Source: JABDMH01 sp965223165
Lineage (GTDB): Bacteria > Bacteroidota > Bacteroidia > Chitinophagales > Saprospiraceae
NCBI GenBank assembly: GCA_965223165.1
Contig: CBDCVQ010000009.1
Coordinates: 124,001-188,000, forward strand
Reading direction: 5' to 3'
DNA length: 64,000 nt
Shown: piece by piece, positions 56,843-64,000 of the stretch
Layout: every line of letters begins with the position of its first letter
Position numbering within the stretch: position 1 is the stretch's first letter
Notes under the pieces: generated by a model
Seen by the model: only the letters and a program-made list of their open reading frames with translations
Told to the model about the DNA's origin: nothing
The model's database searches: none
Translations under genes and position numbers: made by a program

Positions 56843-59278
56843 ATGTGGAGAAATTATTTGAAGATTGCCCGGCGCCAGATGCGCAACAAATGGCAGCTTT
56901 CCGCGCTCAAAATACTGGGCTTGGCATCTGCAGTTTCGGCCAGTCTGCTACTGATTAAATACGTCTCCTGGCAGTGGACCTTTGACCGCTTTCACGAGCA
57001 GGCAGCACATATTGTCAGAATTCAGAATGACCACCACGATGTGGAAGGGCGATTAAGTCGCAGTGCCAAGACCTACAGCGGTGTAGCTGTGGTGGCTAAT
57101 GATCGATTTCCGGCGGTGCACGACTATGTGCGGATGGGGCGCTGGATTGCCAACGATGTGGTGTTTAGATTTGAGGAACAGATGTTCCGTGGAAGGGACG
57201 TATTCTTTGTCGATTCTTCTTTCTTTGATGTTTTCAGCTTTGAGCTGGTCAGAGGCGATCCTCAGAATGCACTTGCGGAGCCAAACAGTGTCGTGCTCAC
57301 AGAAAAGGTCGCCCGTCAACTCTTCGGCGATCGGGAAGCCATCGGAGAGGAAATTATTTTCGAAAATCGACGAAATTTTCACGTAACCGGCATAGTGGCG
57401 GATCCTCCCAAGGAATCTCACATCCAATTTGACATTCTTGCATCTCTGTCCACTTTTCACAGCTGGGGATTTCAGGTATACGGAGATGCACAATTACGAC
57501 AACCCTATGTCTATAGCTACCTCTTGCTAGAACCGGGCACCGATGTCCCGGAACTCGCTACCCAATTGACCCGTGAGATTAGTTCACTGAAGGTTGACAT
57601 TCCCGGATCAGACGAATTCGACTTGCAGCCCCTCACCGAGATTCACCTCTATTCCAACCTAGAGCAGGAATTATCAAGTACTGGTCAGGGAAATAATATC
57701 TGGATCCTCAGTGGAGTCGCTCTGCTGATTTTGTTGCTTGGATGGATCAATCATTTTAATCTGTTTACCGCCTCAGCCCTGCAGCAGTCAGAGTCGCTGA
57801 GCATCCGAAAGATCATCGGTGCTGAGCGAAAACACTTATTCGCCCAGATCGCCATCGCAGGTAGTATCTATGGCATGCTCAGTCTAGCCCTTGCCGCTGT
57901 CGTTGTTGAGGTTGTTCAGCCCTTGATTTCAGCCAACTTCGATGTGCCTTTGGCAGAAGTTCCGTTGGTAAATTGGCAAATTTCCAATCCCGCATTTATC
58001 TTATTGATCCTTCTCGTCGTCGGTACCGGCCTTAGTATTTGGGGGCCCGCCATCCTACTGTCGGAAATCCGGCCCAAGCACCTGCTCAGTCGCAAGCTAT
58101 TTTTCAATCCGGGCGGTTGGCACTTCCGACGTGTCCTGGTGGGCTTCCAGTTTACGATCATCATTTGCTTACTCGCATGTACAATCGTGGTCTTTCAGCA
58201 GACGCGATATATGCAGCGGCAGGATCCGGGACTTGCAGTTGATGACGTGCTGGTTTTAAGAGCTCCCCTGGGCATTGGCTACGAGAATCTAAGGGGCAGT
58301 TTCCCCGGATTTAGAGATGACGTGATGAGCCGAGGCGAAGTGCTCCAAATGAGCCTTTCTCATTCCATCCCTGGGGAGGAATTGGAGCTAATAAATAAAG
58401 TTGAGCACAACGGCAAGACCTATAGCTTCAGTTTTTATCGCAATTATGGCAGCCTGGATTATTTCGACAGTTATGATATCGCCTTTCTGGAGAAATCAGA
58501 TGTCCTTTCTGCACCCGCTGCCGCCCAAGGCTCCGATGAGCTTCGTCGCTCTGTGATTAATCAAAAGGCCTCGCAACTGCTTGGGTTTGCCTCACCTGCC
58601 GAGGCAATCGGTCAAAAGATCAGACGGTGGGAGCAGGACCAAGTGATCGTTGCGGTGGTGGACGATTATCATCAGCGCTCGTTACACCACGCCCAGGCTC
58701 CCATCATCTACGACATTATCGCCAACGATCTGATCGAAGATGGGTACTATTCCTTTGAGTTAAATCATCCTGACGAGAGGACATTGTTGCTCACGCATCT
58801 TCAAGATGCCTATCAAAAGGCATTTCCCCATACCGTTTTTGAACCCGTTGATCCCCAGGAGCAATACGCGCAGCAGTATGCACAAGACAATCATTTTGCT
58901 CAACTCAATATGGCCTTTACTGTCCTCGGCATTTTGATCGGCGTACTTGGGCTCTTGGGTCTGATGATCATTGTGGTTGAAATGCGAACCCGGGAAGTCA
59001 GCGTCAGGCGAATACTCGGTGCAACCTACTGGCAGATCATTTCTACGCTGTCACATCAGCTGGTTAAGGCAGTGATCATAAGCTTTTTGATCGCCCTGCC
59101 CGTGGGATATTATTTAATGGGAAAGTGGTTGGATAATTTCAGCTACCACGTTGCTGTGGATTTTGGCGCTTTCGCGATCTCTGGCATGGTAGCTCTCCTA
59201 TTGGTGCTACTGACAGTCGCCTATCACGGCATCAAGGTGGCCAAACTTAATCCCGCGGATGTGTTGCGGGAGGAGTGA
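56843..59278 (+). CDS. duplicated FtsX/MacB-type ABC permease (array member 9)
   Basis: 811 residues (MWRNYLKIARRQMRNKWQL). The most divergent member: the first coupling motif reads SESLSIRKIIGAE (~316) where paralogues have K/R-E-V-G-V/I-R-K, and the second TREVSVRRILGAT (~716); end NPADVLREE. The first FtsX unit lacks the usual INFxNLxTARS sequence (INHFNLFTASALQQSE instead), so ATPase contact at that half may differ. Starts 13 bp after the peptidase gene, in one operon with it. Confidence 0.92.
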   Translation: MWRNYLKIARRQMRNKWQLSALKILGLASAVSASLLLIKYVSWQWTFDRFHEQAAHIVRIQNDHHDVEGRLSRSAKTYSGVAVVANDRFPAVHDYVRMGRWIANDVVFRFEEQMFRGRDVFFVDSSFFDVFSFELVRGDPQNALAEPNSVVLTEKVARQLFGDREAIGEEIIFENRRNFHVTGIVADPPKESHIQFDILASLSTFHSWGFQVYGDAQLRQPYVYSYLLLEPGTDVPELATQLTREISSLKVDIPGSDEFDLQPLTEIHLYSNLEQELSSTGQGNNIWILSGVALLILLLGWINHFNLFTASALQQSESLSIRKIIGAERKHLFAQIAIAGSIYGMLSLALAAVVVEVVQPLISANFDVPLAEVPLVNWQISNPAFILLILLVVGTGLSIWGPAILLSEIRPKHLLSRKLFFNPGGWHFRRVLVGFQFTIIICLLACTIVVFQQTRYMQRQDPGLAVDDVLVLRAPLGIGYENLRGSFPGFRDDVMSRGEVLQMSLSHSIPGEELELINKVEHNGKTYSFSFYRNYGSLDYFDSYDIAFLEKSDVLSAPAAAQGSDELRRSVINQKASQLLGFASPAEAIGQKIRRWEQDQVIVAVVDDYHQRSLHHAQAPIIYDIIANDLIEDGYYSFELNHPDERTLLLTHLQDAYQKAFPHTVFEPVDPQEQYAQQYAQDNHFAQLNMAFTVLGILIGVLGLLGLMIIVVEMRTREVSVRRILGATYWQIISTLSHQLVKAVIISFLIALPVGYYLMGKWLDNFSYHVAVDFGAFAISGMVALLLVLLTVAYHGIKVAKLNPADVLREE

Positions 59279-59282
59279 ACGA

Positions 59283-59423
59283 TGGCAATGGCAATGGCAA
59301 TGGCAATGACAATTTCAATGGCAATGAACAATGAACAGTGAACAATGAACAGTGAACAATGAACAGTGAACAGTGAACAGTGGCAATGACAATGACAATG
59401 GCAATGACAATATCAATGGCAAT
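59283..59423. repeat. mixed hexamer and heptamer repeat tract
   Basis: Hexamers CAATGG/CAATGA/CAATTT at 59283-59326, heptamers GAACAAT/GAACAGT at 59327-59380, then hexamers again to 59423. It shows both repeat families joined through a shared CAAT core. Starts a few bases after the stop of array member 9. Confidence 0.88.
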
Positions 59424-59766
59424 GAACAATGAACAGTGAACAATGAACAGTGAACAATGAACAATGAACAGTGAACAATGAACAGTGAACAATGAACAGT
59501 GAACAATGAACAGTGAACAATGAACAGTGAACAATGAACAGTGAACAATGAACAGTGAACAATGAACAGTGAACAATGAACAGTGAACAATGAACAGTGA
59601 ACAATGAACAATGAACAGTGAACAGTGAACAGTGAACAGTGAACAATGAACAGTGAACAATGAACAGTGAACAATGAACAGTGAACAATGAACAGTGAAC
59701 AATGAACAGTGAACAGTGAACAGTGAACAGTGAACAGTGAACAGTGAACAGTGAACAGTGAACAGT
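59424..59766. repeat. heptanucleotide tandem array, 49 x 7 bp (GAACAAT/GAACAGT)
   Basis: 343 bp in exact 7-bp register, with two unit variants alternating for most of the length and a run of GAACAGT at the right end. Followed by degenerate units (GAACAAG, AAACAGT) to about 59829. All six frames are open for long distances here because of the period; the resulting HCSLFTVHCSLF-type translations are not proteins. Confidence 0.93.
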
Positions 59767-59831
59767 GAACAAGAAACAGTGAACAAGAAACAGTGAACAA
59801 GGAACAAAGAACAAAGAACAAGGAACAAATC

Positions 59832-59886
59832 AGGATCGTAGAGCACTGACGCTTTGCGGAAGGGATCTGCGAGCCGCCAACTGGGA
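59832..59886. repeat. 55-bp dispersed element, copy 2
   Basis: Gap-free alignment with 49910-49964, 49 of 55 bases identical. Same orientation and same context: after a CAAT-type repeat tract and before a permease gene (95 bp to ATG 59981). Confidence 0.8.
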
Positions 59887-59980
59887 GCAATTTGCAAATG
59901 AGCAATGAACAGTGAACAATTAGCAGTGGACAATCTGAAGACAAATTAGAAACGCCAAACTCATCTAAAACAGAAAAAAG

Positions 59981-62350
59981 ATGCTACAGAATTACCTAAA
60001 AATCGCGACCAGAAGTTTGCTCCATCTGCGAGGATACACCTTGATTAATGTCGTGGGGCTTTCGGTGGGGCTTGCGGTCGCCCTTCTCATCTTGTTGTGG
60101 GCACAAGACGAGATCGCTAAGGATAAATTTCATGTCGACGGGGATCGCATTTATCGGCTGCTGGCCAATTTGCCGGATGGTGAGGCCGGCACCATGACCT
60201 GGCAGACCACCCCTTATCCGATGGTGTCGTACCTGCCGGACCGCTATCCGGAAATCGAAGATATCACGGGCTATGATCCCACGAACAAAAAGAGCTTTCA
60301 AATAGAAGATCGGGAGTTTTTGGTGGATGGTATTTATGCGTTGCCCAGTTTCTTTCGGATGATGACTTACCCGTTGATCGAAGGGGCTCCGCATCAGGTC
60401 CTTAATGAGCGAAAGGCCGTCGTGATCTCCGCAAACCTGGCCAGTCGCATCTACGGTCCTCACTGGCAGGGTCGGGTCATTGGAGAGACCTTGAAGATCG
60501 ATGCGGCATCTGACTATGTTATACAGGGTGTATTTGAAGATGTGCCACCTAACTCATCGTTGCAGTTTGACTTTGTCCTAAATCTCGAAGAGGAGCATCT
60601 GCCCAATGATCAGGGCTACCCCTGGGGCAATTTTGACACCCGGGTCCTGGTCAAGCTACAGGAAGAAATCGACCCCGACGAATTTGCAGAGAAAATCGCC
60701 TCGGCCATCGCCGACAACAATGAATATTCAGAGGGTACTCGAGTAATTATGCAACCATGGGAGCGTACGTATCTCCGCGGACAGTTTGAGAATGGTCGGG
60801 AGGCCGGTGGACGCATCGAATATGTACGATTATTTGCACTTGCTGCGCTATTTCTGATTTTGATCGCCTGCATCAACTTCATGAATCTGACCACCGCTCG
60901 CGCAGCCAGAAGATCTAGAGAGGTAGGGGTGAGAAAGACCATCGGTGCCGGTAAGGGGGCGCTCATCACCCAGTTTTTGATCGAGACCAGCCTTATCACT
61001 GGAGTCAGTCTGGGTATAGCTGTCGTACTTGCGAAGCTTTCACAGCCGTTTTTTGGAGAGCTCTCTGGCAAAGACTTGATCCTTGATTTTTCCAGTAGCA
61101 GACTCTGGCTCCTACTGTTGGGCACGGGGTTATTTACCGCCCTGCTGGCTGGAAGCTATCCTGCCTTTTTTATGTCGTCCTTTCGCATCACGGACATTAT
61201 GCGAGGGAAGCTTTCGAGCAATCTTGGCAATGTCGGCTTAAGAAAAGGACTGGTCGTGTTTCAGTTTGTCCTCTCCTTTATCCTAATCGTCAGTGCATGG
61301 ATTGTACAAAATCAAGTCACCTTCATCCGCACCAAGCACTTGGGCCTGGACAAGGACAACGTCTTCTACTTCCGCACGCCGCCCAAAGCAAGGGAAAGTT
61401 TGGAAACGTTTAAGACGCAATTGCTGCAGGTACCCGGCATCAATGAATTGACCTTTTCAAGCAGCAATCCGTTGGACGTTGGTTCGCAGACGGGCGACCC
61501 CAAATGGCAAGGTATGGCACCGGATGACGGCATGCTATTCCGAGTGATGCTCACCGATGATAATTTCTTGACTGCTATGAACATCCCGCTTGCAGAGGGA
61601 AGAGATTTTTCCGCTTTGCTCTCCACGGATGCCGCCAAATTTCTTGTTAATGAAAGCGCTGTACGGGCCATGAAGATGGACGCACCACTTGGCAAAACGC
61701 TTGAATTCTGGGGTATCAAGGGATCCATTATCGGTGTGGTCGAGGACTTTCATATTCAGTCGCTCCACGAGGCCATCGGCCCCCTGATCATTGGCAACGC
61801 ACCTGAGGAGACAGGCCTCACGCTGCTGCGTATTGACCACCACCGGACCGATCAAATCATTGCTGCCACTGAGCACATCTTCGATCAATTCTCTGAGGGC
61901 TACCCATTTCGATATGACTTCCTGGATGATCGGTATATGCAAATGTACCGCAGTGAGGAGCGGACGGGCGCCCTCTCCCGCTGGTTTGCTTTGGTGGCCA
62001 TTTTTACATCTTTCTTGGGGTTGTTTGGCTTAATCGCTTACGATGCTGAGCAACGCAAGAAGGAAATCAGCATTCGAAAAGTGCTCGGTGCCTCCACCGC
62101 GGGGATCATCCGGCTACTATCCAGCGACTCGCTCAGACTGATCATGCTGGCCATAGTCATCGCCACGCCGATCACGTACTTCCTCACGCAGCGCTGGCTG
62201 GAAGATTTTGCCTATCGCATCCAGCCACAATGGTGGCTTTTCGCTCTGTCTGCAGGGGTTATTGTACTGGTCGCTCTCCTCACGGTCGGCTATCAAAGCC
62301 TTCGTGCCGCCAGTCAGAACCCGATCGACAACTTGAGGAATGATGGATAG
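59981..62350 (+). CDS. duplicated FtsX/MacB-type ABC permease (array member 10)
   Basis: 789 residues (MLQNYLKIATRSLLHLRGY). Coupling motifs SREVGVRKTIGAG (~312) and KKEISIRKVLGAS (~692); end NPIDNLRNDG. Strongly similar to the next gene over the visible part, including RxLANLPxGEAGxxTW in the first periplasmic core, so the two arose by a fairly recent tandem duplication. Preceded by 702 bp of repeat-rich DNA, it may start a separate transcript. Confidence 0.94.
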   Translation: MLQNYLKIATRSLLHLRGYTLINVVGLSVGLAVALLILLWAQDEIAKDKFHVDGDRIYRLLANLPDGEAGTMTWQTTPYPMVSYLPDRYPEIEDITGYDPTNKKSFQIEDREFLVDGIYALPSFFRMMTYPLIEGAPHQVLNERKAVVISANLASRIYGPHWQGRVIGETLKIDAASDYVIQGVFEDVPPNSSLQFDFVLNLEEEHLPNDQGYPWGNFDTRVLVKLQEEIDPDEFAEKIASAIADNNEYSEGTRVIMQPWERTYLRGQFENGREAGGRIEYVRLFALAALFLILIACINFMNLTTARAARRSREVGVRKTIGAGKGALITQFLIETSLITGVSLGIAVVLAKLSQPFFGELSGKDLILDFSSSRLWLLLLGTGLFTALLAGSYPAFFMSSFRITDIMRGKLSSNLGNVGLRKGLVVFQFVLSFILIVSAWIVQNQVTFIRTKHLGLDKDNVFYFRTPPKARESLETFKTQLLQVPGINELTFSSSNPLDVGSQTGDPKWQGMAPDDGMLFRVMLTDDNFLTAMNIPLAEGRDFSALLSTDAAKFLVNESAVRAMKMDAPLGKTLEFWGIKGSIIGVVEDFHIQSLHEAIGPLIIGNAPEETGLTLLRIDHHRTDQIIAATEHIFDQFSEGYPFRYDFLDDRYMQMYRSEERTGALSRWFALVAIFTSFLGLFGLIAYDAEQRKKEISIRKVLGASTAGIIRLLSSDSLRLIMLAIVIATPITYFLTQRWLEDFAYRIQPQWWLFALSAGVIVLVALLTVGYQSLRAASQNPIDNLRNDG

Positions 62351-62417
62351 ACCTAGGGGCTAGGATGATGCGGCACATGAATAGACATTACCACTACACC
62401 ACCAAATACAAAACATC

Positions 62418-64000
62418 ATGTTTAAGAATTTCGTAAAGATTGCGATTAGAAATCTTGACAACCTTCGGGCTCATGCAGTGATCAGCATTGCTGGACTATC
62501 GATCGGACTGGCAGCTGCGCTGCTCATGCTGCTGTGGGTCCAGGACGAAGTAAGTGTCGACAAATTCCATCAGGATCGCGAGCGGGTCTATCGGGTACTA
62601 GCCAATCTTCCGAACGGTGAAGCAGGCATTTCAACTTGGGAGGGCACACCCTATCCCCTGATAGGACATTTGCAAGAGTCCTTCCCGGATCTCGAACAAG
62701 TGGTTGGATACCGGGGTGCCCCCAGAGAGGATTTCCAGTATGAAGACAGAGAATACAGTGCCAGAGGGATATATGCAACCTCAAATTTTATTAAGGTGCT
62801 TTCTTTTCCGCTTGTGGAAGGAGGCCAAGTTGGCCTTCCAACAGATGGTAATTCAGTAGCTATTTCAGAGTCTTTGGCTGCGGGACTTTTTGGCAGCAAT
62901 TGGAAGGGGCAGGCAGTGGGTGAGTCCATTCAAATCGAGGGAGATCGCGAATACGTAGTTGCAGGAGTATTTGCCAATGTCCCATCGAAATCCTCCCTAG
63001 AATTTGACTACATCCTGAATCTCGATGCGCGATACCAAAGCCACTCCTCTACATGGGGCAGTTTTAATTTCAGCCTTCTACTTAAACTGCGCGAAGGCAT
63101 CGAAGCACTGGAGCTGCAGGAAAGGATTGCGAATGTCGTCTCAGACCATAATGAACATACTAATGCAAGCTTGATCTTGCAGAGGTACGATCGCAAATAC
63201 CTGCACGGACACTTTGAAAATGGCTATGAGGCCGGAGGTCGCATAGAATATGTTCGATTGTTTGGTATAGCTGCCCTATTCTTGATCTTGATCGCCTGCA
63301 TCAACTACACCAACCTTACAACGGCGCTTGCTGCCAAAAGATCAAAAGAGGTCGGTGTGCGCAAATCGATTGGTGCAAGCAAGATGTCACTGGTCAGTCA
63401 GTTTATGACAGAGACGGCGATCTCCACGATGATCAGCTTGGTGGTTGCGCTTGTTTTCATCAAATTATGCTTGCCATATTTTCAGCATCTATCAGGAAAG
63501 GAGGAGATATGGAACGAGGGCAACCTTAGCTTCTGGGTTCTGCTAGGTTTGATCGGGATTGGCACTTCGCTTTTAGCAGGGTGCTATCCTTCCTTGGTCT
63601 TGTCATCGATGCGCCCAGCAGAGGTTATCAAGGGTCGGATCTCTACGAATTTTAGTCAGAGAAATTTCCTTAGAAGACTAATTGTCTTTCAGTTCATTTT
63701 GGCCTTCATTCTAATAGGCGGGACCTTGGTCGTAGGGAAACAAGTGAATTTCATCAAATCCAAACATCTGGGACTTGACAGAGCAAATGTCATCTCCACG
63801 AACATACCATCCAAGGCTTGGAAATCGCTTAGCACTTACAAGCACCGATTATCACAAGTTCCTGGCATCACCGAATTGACCCTGGCAAGCGACATCCCCA
63901 TGTCTGTGGGCCACCATACGAGCGATCCCAAATGGGAAGGGAAGAATGCTTCTGATGCCAGCATATTTGGAATCCTGCATACCGATCACAATTTCCTAAA
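62418..64000 (+). CDS. duplicated FtsX/MacB-type ABC permease (array member 11), 3' end outside window
   Basis: ATG 62418 (MFKNFVKIAIRNLDNLRAH), open to the window edge: 527 codons visible. First coupling motif SKEVGVRKSIGAS (~308); the last residues (DASIFGILHTDHNFL) lie in the second periplasmic core. A close paralogue of array member 10, 67 bp after its stop and likely co-transcribed. The run of permeases therefore continues beyond the window. Confidence 0.93.
   Translation, partial: MFKNFVKIAIRNLDNLRAHAVISIAGLSIGLAAALLMLLWVQDEVSVDKFHQDRERVYRVLANLPNGEAGISTWEGTPYPLIGHLQESFPDLEQVVGYRGAPREDFQYEDREYSARGIYATSNFIKVLSFPLVEGGQVGLPTDGNSVAISESLAAGLFGSNWKGQAVGESIQIEGDREYVVAGVFANVPSKSSLEFDYILNLDARYQSHSSTWGSFNFSLLLKLREGIEALELQERIANVVSDHNEHTNASLILQRYDRKYLHGHFENGYEAGGRIEYVRLFGIAALFLILIACINYTNLTTALAAKRSKEVGVRKSIGASKMSLVSQFMTETAISTMISLVVALVFIKLCLPYFQHLSGKEEIWNEGNLSFWVLLGLIGIGTSLLAGCYPSLVLSSMRPAEVIKGRISTNFSQRNFLRRLIVFQFILAFILIGGTLVVGKQVNFIKSKHLGLDRANVISTNIPSKAWKSLSTYKHRLSQVPGITELTLASDIPMSVGHHTSDPKWEGKNASDASIFGILHTDHNFL

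Noticed and set aside
59247..59944. Long minus-strand reading frames of the HCSLFTVHCSLFIV type
   Set aside because: They are the three-frame readout of a 7-bp tandem repeat without stop codons, with no start region or domain; not proteins.

Overview
The window is a stretch of a Bacteroidota chromosome with moderate to high GC. The pointers are a TonB-dependent receptor with a carboxypeptidase-like N-terminal domain paired with a DUF4249 lipoprotein, a lipoprotein sulfatase, a Tat-exported GMC dehydrogenase pair, and ~800-residue duplicated FtsX/MacB permeases, and start codons without clear Shine-Dalgarno sequences. I cannot resolve the genus. No rRNA, tRNA, CRISPR, transposase or phage gene was seen.

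Left part (1-21,170), mostly separate metabolic genes: a truncated Tat-signal gene, a formylglycine-type sulfatase, a large Asp-box (BNR) repeat protein, two small membrane proteins, a gluconate-dehydrogenase-like subunit 3 with its GMC flavoprotein, a CBM9-like protein, a 5'-nucleotidase-type lipoprotein, a cupin, an aldo/keto reductase, an alpha/beta hydrolase, a DUF4249/TonB receptor pair, a carbamoyltransferase-DUF5989-SxtJ-like trio, and an adenylate/guanylate cyclase fused to a TolB-like domain and TPRs.

Right part (21,235-64,000), almost entirely one theme: twelve duplicated FtsX/MacB-type permeases (eleven complete, one running off the window) served by only two ATP-binding proteins and one HlyD-type adaptor. 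A PadR regulator plus prefix-domain permease lies on the minus strand. Next come a histidine kinase and a sigma-54-type response regulator on the minus strand, divergent from an adaptor-ATPase-ATPase-permease x3 operon. A short break holds an NTF2-like protein, a VWA lipoprotein and a frameshifted Tat-exported alanine racemase. A second PadR unit with two prefix-domain permeases follows, then a second promoter and six permeases with an S41-type peptidase in the middle.

Two points link this into one regulated system. First, the promoter regions at ~27,158-27,273 and ~46,990-47,107, almost 20 kb apart, share a 30/32 identical core containing TTTTGGCATATATTTCTAT. Each is preceded by two 16-bp dyads of the form TGNNCG-N4-CGYACA exactly 21 bp apart. 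This is the layout expected for a bacterial enhancer-binding protein, and an NtrC-type regulator with a GSFTGA loop is encoded next to the first copy. Second, several gaps between permease genes are filled with short tandem repeats of 6, 7 and 8 bp units. One 25 x 8 bp array ends one base before a start codon, and a 55-bp element is shared by two of these gaps. The substrate of the transporter family cannot be deduced from the sequence.
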